Assembly: GCA_034440635.1 (NCBI GenBank)
Contig: JAOTON010001685.1
Location: 4,433,001-4,497,000, forward strand
Source: Lepas anatifera
Taxonomy: Eukaryota; Arthropoda; Thecostraca; Lepadidae
DNA length: 64,000 bases
Direction of reading: 5' to 3'
Shown: in pieces, positions 24,769 through 36,487 of the stretch
Numbering within the stretch: the stretch's first letter is position 1
How the letters are laid out: every line of letters begins with the position of its first letter
Made by a program: the position numbers and the translations under genes
The notes under the pieces: model-generated
What the model saw: the letters and a program-made list of their open reading frames with translations, nothing else
The model's database searches: none
What the model was told of the DNA's origin: nothing

Positions 24769-25782
24769 CACACGCCCCGCTGGGGGCGAAATTCGCCCCC
24801 CTCCTGGTTTTCCCCGGATAATGCAAAAACGAAGGAACGCAGAACAACGCAACTTACAGTACCTTATCCCTGATCGATTTTGCGCATCTGACCAAATTTT
24901 TAGGTCAGGTCATGTCAGGTCAAGAAGCTATTGAAGGTCAAGCGACTCGACCTCAAAACCGAAAATTACGAGTTTGAAGCGGCACCTAAGGAACATCAGT
25001 CACCCAATCAGTTTAAAAAATTACGATATGATGAGGTCATTAGGGTCTACAAATCTGCTATCTCGGAATTTTTATATTGTTGACCTAATGCGGGGTCAAT
25101 TTTTTGGTCACCCCATTACGTATAAGTCCATGGTGAAAATAGAAAGGGCTCGTTTTCAGTAAATACTGGATCGATAAGGCTGAAAATAATCAAATCATGT
25201 ATTCTTACCACGATCCTGGCCATTAAGTGGAGCTTTTCACCATTTGCTCTTTTAAAGGTCATGTCAGGTCACAGGAGCATACCGTGATTGTTTTGCCAAT
25301 AACTTCTCACTGAATTGAGATAAAGCTCCTATTTTGCTTGCATTGTACTTATATTGTCACGGGAAGTCGATTGATATGCAACATGACCATACCAGGTCAC
25401 CCTGTGGCCTTGACTTAGCTCGATGTCAGGTCATTTTCACAATTTGACCTAAAAAGGTCAAATTATACATCATTCTATTAACCACGATAAGAGGAATCCA
25501 ATGACGCATAAATATTTTCTATAGCTCCACTGAGTAAAAATCTAGAGGGGGAAACGTACACTGCCCTGTTGTAAGCCTATGGAACCTTCTTTGACCTGTG
25601 CTGACCTCAATATTGACCTGACATAAAAATACTCAGTACAATTTATATTTGTCTCGTCAAGAGCCTTCGAACCATGTCCGTAATTTTCCTTTAGCTTTCC
25701 TGAGAAATGATATACGGAGGGGGGGCGAAATTCCCCCTCCCCAGCGGGGCGCATCATGCCAGGGACCCCAGCGGGGCGCGTG
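24769..25782. mobile_element. TTAA-type MITE M4
   Basis: About 1 kb. The left end is CACACGCCCCGCTGGGG and the right end inverts to CACGCGCCCCGCTGGGG (16 of 17 identical). The right flank is TTAA (25783-25786) and the left flank is a decayed TCTA. Inside the left end lies a perfect hairpin GGGGGCGAA-A-TTCGCCCCC, and a related GGCGAAATTCCCCC block lies near the right end. The interior has repeated AGGTCA/TGACCT (about 24900-24960, 25255-25290, 25385-25460 and 25590-25625). No transposase. Confidence 0.75.
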
Positions 25783-25799
25783 TTAATATTGCTCCTCTG

Positions 25800-26270
25800 A
25801 TGTCCCCCCCCGTCAGCAATCGTCAGAAGAGCCAAACCTCCTCCTTCTTCATCAGCCGAAGTCAGCAAATGCTAGACCCCCTTCAGTCGCTGATGTCAAA
25901 TGAAAACAGTCCATTATTTATGTTTGATGTCATTGAACGTCTTTAAATACAAAAGCCCTTAAACAATTACCTGGTGAAAAATACTGCTTAGATTCCATGC
26001 TATACTGTTTAGACACGCAAACTTCAATGGGTTTAAAAAAACTATTGTTCACGAGATGGGAGGTTTTCTGGAAGGGAGCTCAAAATATACAGACGTATAT
26101 TCCTATTCTTTATCATTAGAGGAACAACTTCCGTGGGATTTTTTTCGAAAAGGTGTATTTCTGCGCTCAAGGCTGCCCATGCGTGAGAGGTTTCGCAGCG
26201 ATCATCACATGAGAGCGCAGGTGGTTTATTTCCGGACACATTCCCACATGCTCGGTGTAACTATTACTCC
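25800..26270. other. No gene recognised
   Basis: AT-rich sequence between MITE M4 and a CpG-rich patch. Nothing further supported. Confidence 0.4.
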
Positions 26271-26279
26271 GGAATACAG

Positions 26280-26420
26280 CACCGTTGGGCCGCCGCGAGA
26301 GGGCGCACTCCGCTGTCTGAAGGTGCGGCCGCCTCTCCTGTCACGCTCTCGCCCGCCACCGCAGCCGCGCCAGCCAACACAGTCGAAGCTTTCGCGCGTG
26401 TAATTGCGAATTGGCGCCGT
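26280..26420. promoter_or_regulatory. CpG-rich patch, possible promoter
   Basis: Local CG enrichment (around GCCGCCGCGAGAGGGCGCAC and CGCCCGCCACCGCAGCCGCG) in AT-rich surroundings, continuing more weakly to about 26990. It could be a promoter or a GC-rich exon. No transcript structure could be built from it with confidence. Confidence 0.3.
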
Positions 26421-26445
26421 CAAAGTCCACAGTGGTCACTCTGGT

Positions 26446-26666
26446 CAGGCATTGCCCCAAACGGTGAGACCTGCGTCAAGCCTGACCTTGTTGCAATCCT
26501 TGTACCCGATTGCCATTAGACAGGTGTGGCTGTGTTCCGGGTTATACGAGACAACCGCAGAATCTATAGATTTATCGATGTCGAAGGCCCCCGGCTGTTC
26601 TCCACCGAGAGTGTGATCGAGTGCGAACTTCAGGTTATCAGAGGTAAACGACTTGCAGATGCTGCA
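26446..26666 (-). CDS. Candidate exon, unrecognised
   Basis: On the - strand a good polypyrimidine tract (CCGTCCGTCTGTTCGTGCAG) precedes an open frame reading SFTSDNLKFALDHTLGGEQP, then FDIDKSIDSAVVSYN, and ending LDAGLTVWGNA with a TGA at 26448-26446. Codon use looks more like coding than its surroundings. It lies inside the last intron of the - strand gene. An internal AAG-GTCAGG could act as a donor, making it a skipped or alternative exon. I do not recognise the sequence, and chance is not excluded. Confidence 0.25.
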
Positions 26667-26999
26667 CGAACAGACGGACGGACCGGGGGAGGTTGGAGAC
26701 CGCAGTCTGGCGCTTTGACACGTTCTCAGGCGTGGGCGGGAGTGGCAGGCGTGACCGCCAGAGGGCCACCGTCCTGCCTGAGGTCTGCTACTACCCACTC
26801 ACCCCCCGGCGGCGCTGCGCTCGCTGCCGACGGGGGCGGCGTGGAGTCACGACTGCCAGAGTGGCAGAGACGACGGCATGGCCTTCGCCGACTCCACCAG
26901 CCAGCCAGAACGCCGACCGTTACATCGACGTCATCGATGGGAGCCGACTGACCTGGTTTCCCACGACGGCTGTCAACACGCGTTAATTTGGGTACAACT

Positions 27000-27720
27000 G
27001 GGCACTGTCGCCACATGGTTTGCTGCCCTTCATCCGATTGCCATCGAAATCAACCGCTGCTGGCCTTCAAAGGAAAGTCCAATATGGAATGTGAAGAGTT
27101 AAGAAAAGGAAGCCCACGCCAGAAACCGTCTTCTCCTTCCGGTTGTGATCAGTCATTAGCGGGGTGTACACGTGCTTGCTTGATACAGGACCTGGTAATG
27201 TGTAATCCCGGGGTGATCTCGATGCCAGCCCCCTCCTGTTTGTGGCTAGAGGTTCCACTGTTCAAATTTGTTGTTCCGGGCTGGTATTATCAATTGAAAA
27301 TGGCGACGGGGGGGGTTACGATATCAGCGACAGCTCTGGGATGACAAACCTTGCACTAGCTTAGGCCAGTAATCCGCGGGGAAACCAGTATAAATTATAG
27401 TTCAATGTATTACATCAATGTTCGAATCACAAAAATACCTTTCAGATCATCTAAGATGTGGTATTAGGCATTTGTAATGCTATGAAACAGCAATCATGCA
27501 AGCTTAGAAGCATTTAATGCATCAAATGAGGTCTTATTTATTTCGGTCCCCATAATACCCCAGTACATGATCCCGTTGCTCCCGGAACAGTTGCTGCTGG
27601 AACCAGCATCAGGTCCAGGCGCGAGAATTCCGAGACTCAAATCACACCTCTAACTGCAACTGAATCTGGTCAAAAATGGCGCCGGGGCAGAGATTCCGCT
27701 GCATCATGAACATGTTTAAC
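27000..27720. other. No gene recognised
   Basis: Mixed-composition sequence up to the left end of the 5 kb TA element. No supported coding or RNA feature. Confidence 0.4.
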
Positions 27721-29336
27721 GCACATTTAGTCCAGTCAAGTTAGCATTCTTATAATGGGAACATGTCATAAAATTCGGACCCCGCCATAAGATACACCAT
27801 TGTGTTTGCAATTGATAGGGGCGTAACATATCCAAAATCCGCAAAAATCTACCGAGCGGATATTTTTAACAGGGGTGCAAAGTCCACGCGCCAGAGAAAA
27901 ACCAGAAAGTTCAAAGTATAACGTTGTGGTGTGTCGAGCCTGCAACATCGTCCCAATGGCTATAATTTTTGGGAAGCAGGTACAAATGATGCTGGCCAAT
28001 TCAAACAACATTAGCTGGCCGGTGGCCAACCCTCGGTTTGCACGTGCTGCACGTGCAAAGTCAAAATATTGCAATTTTGTCCTTATTTGCAGTGCTTCCG
28101 TTAGCTCTCTTGTCGATGTTTACTGTCGGATTACTGTTTTTGTTTGTCATTTCATTACGCAACATGTGCTAAAGAGACACACAAAAAATTAGGTCTCTAG
28201 CTGTAACGGTTTGCTGCTGACAAGCGTAACTGATGAGACATGTCGGGATCCTTCATTTCGGGAATACTGCATACTACAAGGGCTTTTGGGCCAGCCAAAG
28301 CCGTAAAAATATGCATGGGATGTAAGACGGGATACACATTTCAAAACAGGATAGCATTGGACGGGATAAGATATGTTTTCCAGGTTTAAGTCCGAACTGG
28401 ATCGGTTTTTAACAACACTTTCCAGCTATAACGAAATGGAATGGGACGAAGCTTCCTTTTAGGGTCATATTCTAGGACAATATAATGTCCGCCAATATAT
28501 TGGCGGAACGGACTAACTGGATGAAATAATGTGGATGCTAACATTTGGCGTATGCTGACATTGCAAGTACATAAAACTTCATGTTTTATTCGCTATAAGT
28601 GATGGAGCTTTGCTTTCCCGCAGGGTTGTCACCGTGACTCACGTTGTTTCATGGACTCTTCTTGAATGTGCTACTCATGAGCAGGGGTGATGTCTTTTCA
28701 AACCAGGGGAGGGGGTCCCGGTCTGGTCGGGGCCGCATGGGAGTGGATGTTTTTCGTAGGAAAATGAATGCACTAAAACTCGGGCAATGCCTATAAATAC
28801 CATATGAAACCGTATGATGGTAGGATTTTTCACGAGCCGGATCATGACCTTCCCGGGAGGTAAAACCGACATGCACAGTTCAACACACTTTGAGCATTTA
28901 TTCAGATTTTTCCAGAAACTCAAAATGAGATACGGTTCTAAACCTATGCCGTTGACTCGGTCTTTGAAAGGATAGTGCTTATAATGTACCGCGCGCTTTT
29001 TAATCTAGTTCTCAATGAAAACGTGTTAGTAGCAGACAACATTGGGGGAGACCGGGGCTGGTTGCATCACGGGTTGAATGCATCAGGGGCTGTAACTAAA
29101 AACATATTCACTAGATAACAGTTTAAGCGGGCCCACTAGAACCGCGCACGCGCGATGTCTTTCCGGTGAAGAAACCAGCGAAGGTGGTCGGCCGATACCA
29201 GGTGAGGAGGCAAAAACAATTTTTTTTAGGTTGAAAGTATTTTTTTAGTCTGTTACATTACGTTTTAAATGAAATACAAGATAACATGCAGGCTGGTCAT
29301 AAGCCTGGCAGGTTAAAGCGTGTTTCTCGTCTTTAA

Positions 29337-30233
29337 CACGCGCACTCGAGGGGGCCTCGGAGGCCCCCACCTGTTTTTCCAAGGTGGCCGGAGAACCGCT
29401 TGTAGCCGAAACACGATACATTGCCACATTAAACTGAATTTAATAGCACGTCGATTGATGGAAATTTTTTTGAAAATCGGTCGGAAATTTTTTGACTTAT
29501 AGGGTTATAAAGTCAGACCTGCATTTTGAGATCGCCGTAATCGCGCGGTCGGACCAGTTAGCTTGCATTGGGGACCGAGTGGTGAAGTCATAACACCATA
29601 TAACCGGGATTATATGTCAAGGTCACCACACATGAAGGTCAAGGTCAAGGTCATATCTGCACTTTCAAGGTCACTGACCACAGTGCTTCCGGTCAAATAA
29701 CGTTACCCGGTCTGACGTACGTTATGCTATGACGTCATCGATAAGGTACCCCAATACCAAGGTCAAGGTCAAAGGGCAAGGTCAAGGGTCATTTGCAAAG
29801 GTCAGTCCTCATTTCCCGCCAAACAGTGGCTATAGTGTTAGTCAAAGTGTACATTATAAGTAGTATACTATATTGTGACCTTACAGGTCAATGACCTTGC
29901 ATGACCTTGACCCCAAAATTGCAGGGAAGGCTCTTTGAGACCTTCTGTATATGACCCTGGTCTGTCTTTAGCTTATTCCCGCCATTTTCCCGCATAATCA
30001 CGGCATTTACCGGTCGGTCCCCAGCATGGCCAAGTTTTGACCTTTATGACCTCGTTTGATCTTGAAGATATTAACCTAGGTCAACAAAAATTTGTCATGA
30101 TGTAGATCACCATAACCCCCACCCACCTCTTAAATTTCGTTTTTCTATGCCTCCTAGTTTCCGAGATCTTAAAGGAGCCTACCAGGCCCCTCTCCAGTGC
30201 GCGTTAGTGCCAGACCCCCCTCCAGTGCGGGTG
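29337..30233. mobile_element. TTAA-flanked MITE M2, nested in E1
   Basis: 897 bp between TTAA at 29333-29336 and 30234-30237. The left end is CACGCGCACTCGAGGGGG; the right end inverts to CACCCGCACTGGAGGGGGG. A hairpin GGGGGCCT-CGG-AGGCCCCC sits inside the left end and a related AGGAGCCTACCAGGCCCC inside the right. The interior (about 29610-29920) is a dense array of AAGGTCA and TGACCT hexamers. The orthologous copy is present in E2, so M2 inserted before E spread. Confidence 0.85.
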
Positions 30234-30839
30234 TTAATTGAGGCACAGACTTTTGGTGGGACCTCTTGGCTTTTTCAATATTTGGCGCCACGATTGATTC
30301 AGGGCAGAGACGGGGCAAGACGATTCATTTTTCGCGGGGCAGGTTGAAACATTGTTGCAGCCTACCACCGCGCTTAGTTTTGTTTATGGGAAAAGTGGGA
30401 AAATTGCCGCCCCCCCTTGGCTACGCCCCTGGAGGACGGATTATGTGTTGTCCCCCTTCCGCCCACCACTTTTCACGCAGCGTTCCATCACGCTGTCCCG
30501 AGCACTAAAACCATAGCGAATAACAAAGAGCGGGCCTCCTGAAAACACACCAATTACAACTACAATTTCTTTCCGATACATAACTGTGGGTACAGCCGCC
30601 CAATTTGGTGGTCTCTTAGGGGCCCTTCACTGGCTCAGGGATCCCGGCATCGAATCAGAAACCTTCTGCAAAATATATTTTCAGTGAAAATATACCTTTC
30701 CTGACGCATAGTCGTGACGGGAAGCCGTGGCGCTGCACCTGGTTCTTTTAACCCTCTACAAAGGAGATGCAAGGGGACAGAGGTCAAATTATGACTCAGC
30801 CGATCTCACAAATACCGCGAATAGAACTATCAGTACTCA

Positions 30840-31500
30840 GGTGGGAGGTGTTTGAGCACCCCCTCGGGTTTTACCGGCGGCACGAAAAAACGGCGGCGCT
30901 AAGTACTTGGCATACCTTATCCTTGATCACTTCCGCAGATTTCCCCAAAATTTTAAGGTTGGGTAATCTCAGGTCAGTCACCAGTGCAGGTTAAGTGATT
31001 TTACCTAAAACAAATGTTTAAGGTGTCATGAGTAAGAAAGGAGCGAATCTATCGGATTGAAACTGACGCCACATAATGGGCCTACCGAGTACTACAACAT
31101 GTATTCCGGGGATTTTTCATATCAATGACCTAAGGTCAGGTACGGAGCATGACCTCTCCGTTGGAAATGCATGGGGAAAACAGATATTGGGCTGTATTTG
31201 TGTGGATAAAGCTGAGAATGCCTTCATATTCCCCAAATCACGGTATCCTGGGCTCCTTTCTAGGTTCCTGTTGCAATGTTTCACCTGTGACCTCTGAGAG
31301 GTCATCTGGGCTACTTAAGCATATTTTCAGACTTGGGTCAATAACTGTGCAGGAAATGACGATACAATTTTTATTTTGATACCATTACGTTGAGATTGCT
31401 ACAACGAGTCGAATATCAGTCGACTATGAGTATCGCGTCGACTATGCTGGATTAGATAGTGACCTTGACCTGATGTGTGAACTGATGTGCGTGATCAATG
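30840..31500. repeat. Older TTAA-family MITE fragment in E1
   Basis: Contains a decayed hairpin (GGAGGTGTTTGAGCACCCC) followed by TTTTACCGGCGG and AGGTCA/TGACCT hexamers. The block around GGGCCTACCGAGTACTACAA also matches the interior of M1 near 5640. Outer inverted repeats are not recognisable. It is repeated in E2 at about 37095-37750. Confidence 0.55.
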
Positions 31501-32687
31501 GTCGGGAATTATTGTCACCAGTTGAAAAAAAACAATTATAAATCAAAATCAACCGACTTATAATTTTACAGGCCCAAAAATGTGTCCGTAATTTACACCA
31601 TCCACCAAAAGGTCCCAACCTTAACTGACAGCGATTTGATGAATTTCTCGTGAAATTCTTTTAAGTTTGTAATTTTGAAGTAATGTTTTGGTCGTTCCTT
31701 TTTCAAATATAATCACTTCTATTTCAAATTTCAAATTAAAGCAAATCTTTACCAATAATCCTTAGTACCAAGATCGAGATCATGAGAAGGTATCCCACCT
31801 CACATCGTGGGACTCCAACTGCCTTGAACCGGACCACATCCGCACGTCAAATTTTATTATTTACTGCTACAAAATAATAATCCAGAACTTATAAATCTCG
31901 GGGTTTTAGGGCGCTTCAGCTGCCAGGGCTATATAGCGAACTTATCAATCCCCACCCTGAAGGTACCGTAAAAATATATCTTCACATTGGAGCGATCATT
32001 ACAGTAAACCCAGGGACCTTTTGGCCTAGTGGTTCTTACGTCATTGCCAACCATTTCAGAATGAGACCCGTGATGAATAAGCAACCAACTGACTTAATTA
32101 TGCAGCCGGATTAAACGTTTTCAAGGTTTACTTGGCCTCAAAATGGGTGTTGCATGCGAAATCCATAAAGTGAAGGATCCCGACATGTCCTAGCAAATAA
32201 GCTCTTCAGCAGCAAACCGTTACAGTTAGAGACCTAATTTTTTGTGTGTCTCTTTAACACATATTGCATAATGACATGACAAACAAAAACTGTATTCCGA
32301 CAATAAACATCGATAAGAGAACTAATGGAAGCAATGTAAATAAGGACAAAACTGCAAAATTTTGACTTTGCACGTGCATCACGTGGAAGCCGAGGGTAGG
32401 CCACCGGCCGGGTAAGGTTGTTTAAATTGACCAGTATCATGTGTACCTGCTTCCCAAAAATTATAGCCATTGGGACGATATTGCAGGCTCAACACATCAC
32501 AACGTTATACTTTGAATCATCTGGTTTTTCTCTGGCACGTGGACTTTGCACCTCTGTTATAAAATATCCGCTCGGTAGATTTTTGCGGATTTTGGATATG
32601 TTACGCCCCTATCAATTGCGAACACAACTGTGTATATTATAGGGGGCCAGAATTTTATGACATGTAAATGCTAACTTGACTGGACTA

Positions 32688-32927
32688 ATTCACAACTTTA
32701 CATTTAAGGCCGCATGAAGGAGGAATATTGGTAAAATATAGGCTATTCCCTGAAACTTCAGCATAGAAGTCTTGGTTAAAAAAGTGTAAATGCAGAAAGG
32801 CTCACGGGAAAATTGACCAAAATCAACAAGAAAGCACAATCTTTTTAGAGATTCAGCCAAATTTGAGATCACACTTTTCCCTTTTCCATCATAAATATTT
32901 CATAAGGATAATAAGTAAAAAGACAAC
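32688..32927. other. Spacer between the two 5 kb elements
   Basis: 240 bp of AT-rich sequence unrelated to either element, lying between the right end of E1 and the left end of E2. No gene. Confidence 0.7.
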
Positions 32928-33624
32928 TAGTCCAGTCAAGTTAGCATTTTTATAATGGGAACATGTCATAAAATTCGGACCCCGCCATAAGATACACCAT
33001 TGTGTTTGCAATTGATAGGGGCGTAACATATCCAAAATCCGCAAAAATCTACCGAGCGGATATTTTTAACAGGGGTGCAAAGTTCACGTGCTAGAGAAAA
33101 ACCAGAAAGTTCAAAGTATAACGTTGTGGTGTGTCGAGCCTGCAACATCGTCCCAATGGCTATAATTTTTGGGAAGCAGGTACACATGATGCTGGCCAAT
33201 TCAAACAACATTAGCTGGCCGGTGGCCTACCCTCGGTTTGCACGTGCTGCACGTGCAAAGTCAAAATGTTTCAATTTTGTCCTTATTTGCAGTGCTTCCG
33301 TTAGCTCTCTTGTCGATGTTTACTGTCGGATTACTGTTTTTGTTTGTCATTTCATTACGCAACATGTGCTAAAGAGACACACAAAAAATTAGGTCTCTAG
33401 CTGTAACGGTTTGCTGCTGACAAGCGTAACTGATGAGACATGTCGGGATCCTTCATTTCGGGAATACTGCATACTACAAGGGCTTTTGGGCCAGCCAAAG
33501 CCGTAAAAATATGCATGGGATGTAAGACGGGATACACATTTCAAAACAGGATAGCATTGGACGGGATGAGATATGTTTTCCAGGTTTAAGTCCGAACTGG
33601 GTCGGTTTTTAACAACACTTTCCA

Positions 33625-33805
33625 GGGGGATGAGGTGGCTTAGTGGATAGCACCCTTGTCTTCTAAGCCACCGGTCCCGGGTTCAAGTCCCGGCGGAGCC
33701 TCTGAATAAGTCGATCTGATCCCCAAAATCCCTTCCAACAGGGTGAGAGTTGGCGACGCCGTATGACCCTGCAGTTGGTGCGTCGTTAAACCCTAACAAT
33801 TATTA
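33625..33805 (+). mobile_element. tRNA-Arg(UCU)-derived SINE, copy 2
   Basis: 181 bp insert in E2, absent from the matching site in E1 (about 28405-28420). It is flanked by a 16 bp duplication TTAACAACACTTTCCA (33609-33624 and 33806-33821). It has the same tRNA-Arg-like head, core and ATT-type tail as the copy at 21427. The empty/filled site comparison proves mobility. Confidence 0.95.
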
Positions 33806-34741
33806 TTAACAACACTTTCCATCTATAACGAAATGTAATGGGACGAAACTTCCTTTTAGGGTCATATTCTAGGACAGTATAATGTCCGCCAATATATTCG
33901 GTAACGGAACGGACTAACAGGATGAAATAATTTGGATGCTAAAATTTGGCGTATGCTGACATTGCAAGTATATAAAACTTCATGTTTTATTCGCTATAAG
34001 TGATGGAGCTTTGCTTTCCCGCAGGGTTGTCATCGTGACTCACGTTGTTTCATGGACTCTTCTTCAATGTGTTACTCATGAGCAGGGGTGGAGATCTCTT
34101 TTCAAACCAGGGGAGGGGTCCCGGTCTGGTCGGGGCCGCATGGGAGTGGATGTTTTTCGTAGGAAAATGAATGCACTAAAATTCGGTCAATGCCTATAAA
34201 TACCATATGAAACCGTATGATGGTAGGATTTTTCACGAGCCGGATCATGACCTTCCCGGGAGGTAAAACCGACATGCACATTTCAACACACTTTGAACAT
34301 TTATTCAGATTTTTTCCAGAAACTTAAAATGAGATACGGTTCTAAACCTATGCCGTTGACTCGGTCTTTGAAAGGATAGTGCTTATAATGTACCGCGTAC
34401 TTTTTAATCTAGTTCTCAATGAAAACGTGATAATAGCAGACAACATTGGGGGAGACCGGGGCTGGTTGCATCACGGGTTGAATGCATCAGGGGCTGTAAC
34501 TAAAAACATATTCACTAGATAACAGTTTAAGCGGGCCCACTAGAACTGCGCACGCGCAATGTCTTTCCGGTGAAGAAACCAGCGAAGGCGGTCGGCCGAT
34601 ACCAGGTGAGGAGGCAAAAACAATTTTTTAGGCTAAAAGTATTTGTTTTAGTCTGTTACATTACGTTTTAAATGAAATACAAGATAACATGCAGGCTGGT
34701 CATAAGCCTGGCAGATTAAAGCGTCTTTCTCCAGTCTTTAA

Positions 34742-36487
34742 CACGCGCACTCGAGGGGGGCTTCGGAGGCCCCCCACCTGTTTTTCCAAGGGGGCCGGAG
34801 AACCGCTTGTAGCCGAAACACGATAGGGTAAGGGCGGGTAAGAGTACGCAGGAGATAAGAGTACGCAGCAGCTGTTTTGGTTACTTAGCAACCACTGAAA
34901 TGGTGGATACCCTGGTATAAAAAAGCAAGGTCAGTGCCTAGGCTGCACACCAAAATTGAACGTGCTCCTGTTCTTTCTGCGGGAGTACCGAGCAAAATAA
35001 GTTTCTTGGCACCGTTGAAGTAATATTTCTTAACTGGGTAATCTTGTAGACCATGCTTCTAATATAAAAACAAATTGTATTACGGTCTGTCATCAGTCAG
35101 AAAGCTAAGCTAAGAGTGTGCTCCAGGACCGGAGCTCACGCTAAAACGCCTGCCAACATGTTTATGAAGACTTTCTTCCCAGGGGAGCATGTCCGGCAAG
35201 AGTACGCAGTAGACCATTGGGCACGAGTGCGCATGCTTAAGAGATAGGAAAATTTAATTTTCACTCGGACAGAGTCCGTAACTCATATTTGGAATACCAA
35301 ACGTTGCAACATAGTTCTTGTATATTCAGAACGATATAACATCATACAATCGCCTAGTTTGGCGAAAAATACTTCGCGACATGGCCTATGCACCTAAAGC
35401 ACAGCGGGGCATCAGTGCGTACTCCAGCCCCCTCTCTTGCGTACTCTTGCCGACCCTCTCCGGCAAGAGTACGCACGTGACTTTTATTTTTGATGAGCTC
35501 GTGGCGAGTTCCTTTCAGAGACATCGAGTTGAAACATGGACCATACATAGGCAGTTCTTCAGACTAAATAACCACATAAAAATTTTAGCTGTTAGACTTA
35601 TAGGAGAAAAGTGAAAGCCTTTAGAAAGTTAGGTGCGTACTCTTGGACGGACTTCCCCTACATTGCCACATTAAACAGAATTTAATAGCGCGTCGACTGG
35701 TGAAATTTTTTTGAAAATCGGTCAGAAATGTTTTGACTTATAGGCTTATAAAGTCAGACCTGCATTTTGAGATCGCCGTAATCGCGCGGTCGGACCAGTT
35801 AGCTTGCATTGGGGACCGAGTGGTGAAGTCATAACACCATATAACCGGGATTATATGTCAAGGTCACCACACATGAAGATCAAGGTCAAGGTCACAGGTC
35901 AAGGTCATATATGCACTTTCAAGGTCACTGACCACAGTGCTTCCGGTCAAATGACGTTACCCGGTCTGACGTACGTCATGCTATGACGTCATCGATAATG
36001 TACCCCAATACCAAGGTCAAGGTCAAAGGGCAAGGTCAAAGGTCATTTGCAAAGGTCAATCCTCATTTACCGCCAAACAGTGGCCATAGTGTTAGTCAAA
36101 GTGTACATTATAAGTAGTATACTATATTGTGACCTTACAGGTCAATGACCTTGAATGACCTTGACCCCAAAATTACAGGGAAGGCTCTTTGAGACCTTCT
36201 GTATATGACCCTGGTCTGTCTTTAGCTTATTCCCGCCATTTTCCCGCATAATCACGGCATTTACCGGTCGGTCCCCAGCATGGCCAAGTTTTGACCTTTA
36301 TGACCTCGTTTGACCTTGAAGATATTAACCTAGGTCAACAAAAATTTGTCATGATGTAGATCACCATAACCCCCACCCACCTCTTAAATTTTGTTTTTCT
36401 ATGCCTCCTAGTTTCCGAGATCTTACGGGGGCCTACCAGGCCCCCCTCCAGTGCGCGTTAGTGCCAGAACCCCCTCCAGTGCGGGTG
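34742..36487. mobile_element. TTAA-type MITE M3, nested in E2
   Basis: Counterpart of M2, interrupted by the 833 bp TA MITE. The left TTAA is at 34738-34741; the right flank is decayed to GTAA (36488-36491). The hairpin GGGGGCCT-ACC-AGGCCCCC is intact at the right end. The interior AGGTCA array is at about 35860-36170. Confidence 0.85.
34826..35658. mobile_element. 833 bp TA-flanked MITE with AAGAGTACGCA repeats
   Basis: Insert in E2/M3, absent at the single-TA site in E1 (near 29429-29432). It is flanked by TA (34824-34825 and 35659-35660). The ends are imperfect inverted repeats: GGGTAAGGGCGGGTAAGAGT on the left, and the right end inverts to GGGGAAGTCCGTCCAAGAGT. The 11-mer AAGAGTACGCA or its inverse occurs about six times, at about 34840, 34856, 35197, 35437, 35465 and 35635. 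No protein is encoded. Confidence 0.88.

Larger units (their letters stand above)
27730..32685. mobile_element. 5 kb TA-flanked inverted-terminus element, copy E1
   Basis: 4956 bp starting GTCCAGTCAAGTTAGCAT and ending in its reverse complement, with TA on both sides (27728-27729 and 32686-32687). The terminal inverted repeats extend about 515 bp (27730 to about 28250, and about 32170-32685). Copy E2 (32930-38938) has the same ends but unrelated flanks, which fixes the borders. No transposase or other protein is evident. It carries a nested TTAA MITE (29337-30233) and an older MITE fragment (about 30840-31500). A TA target suggests a Tc1/mariner-type mobiliser; that is inference. Confidence 0.88.

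Noticed and set aside
27875..28192. 105-codon frame repeated at 33075-33392
   Set aside because: It lies in the terminal inverted repeat of E1 and E2. The reading frame is not kept in the right-hand inverted copies (32234-32470 and 38460-38723), and no domain is seen.
30147..30508. Frames with GGAGRIMCCPPS, repeated at 36401-36771
   Set aside because: They cross the hairpin end of MITE M2/M3 and are repeat-derived.
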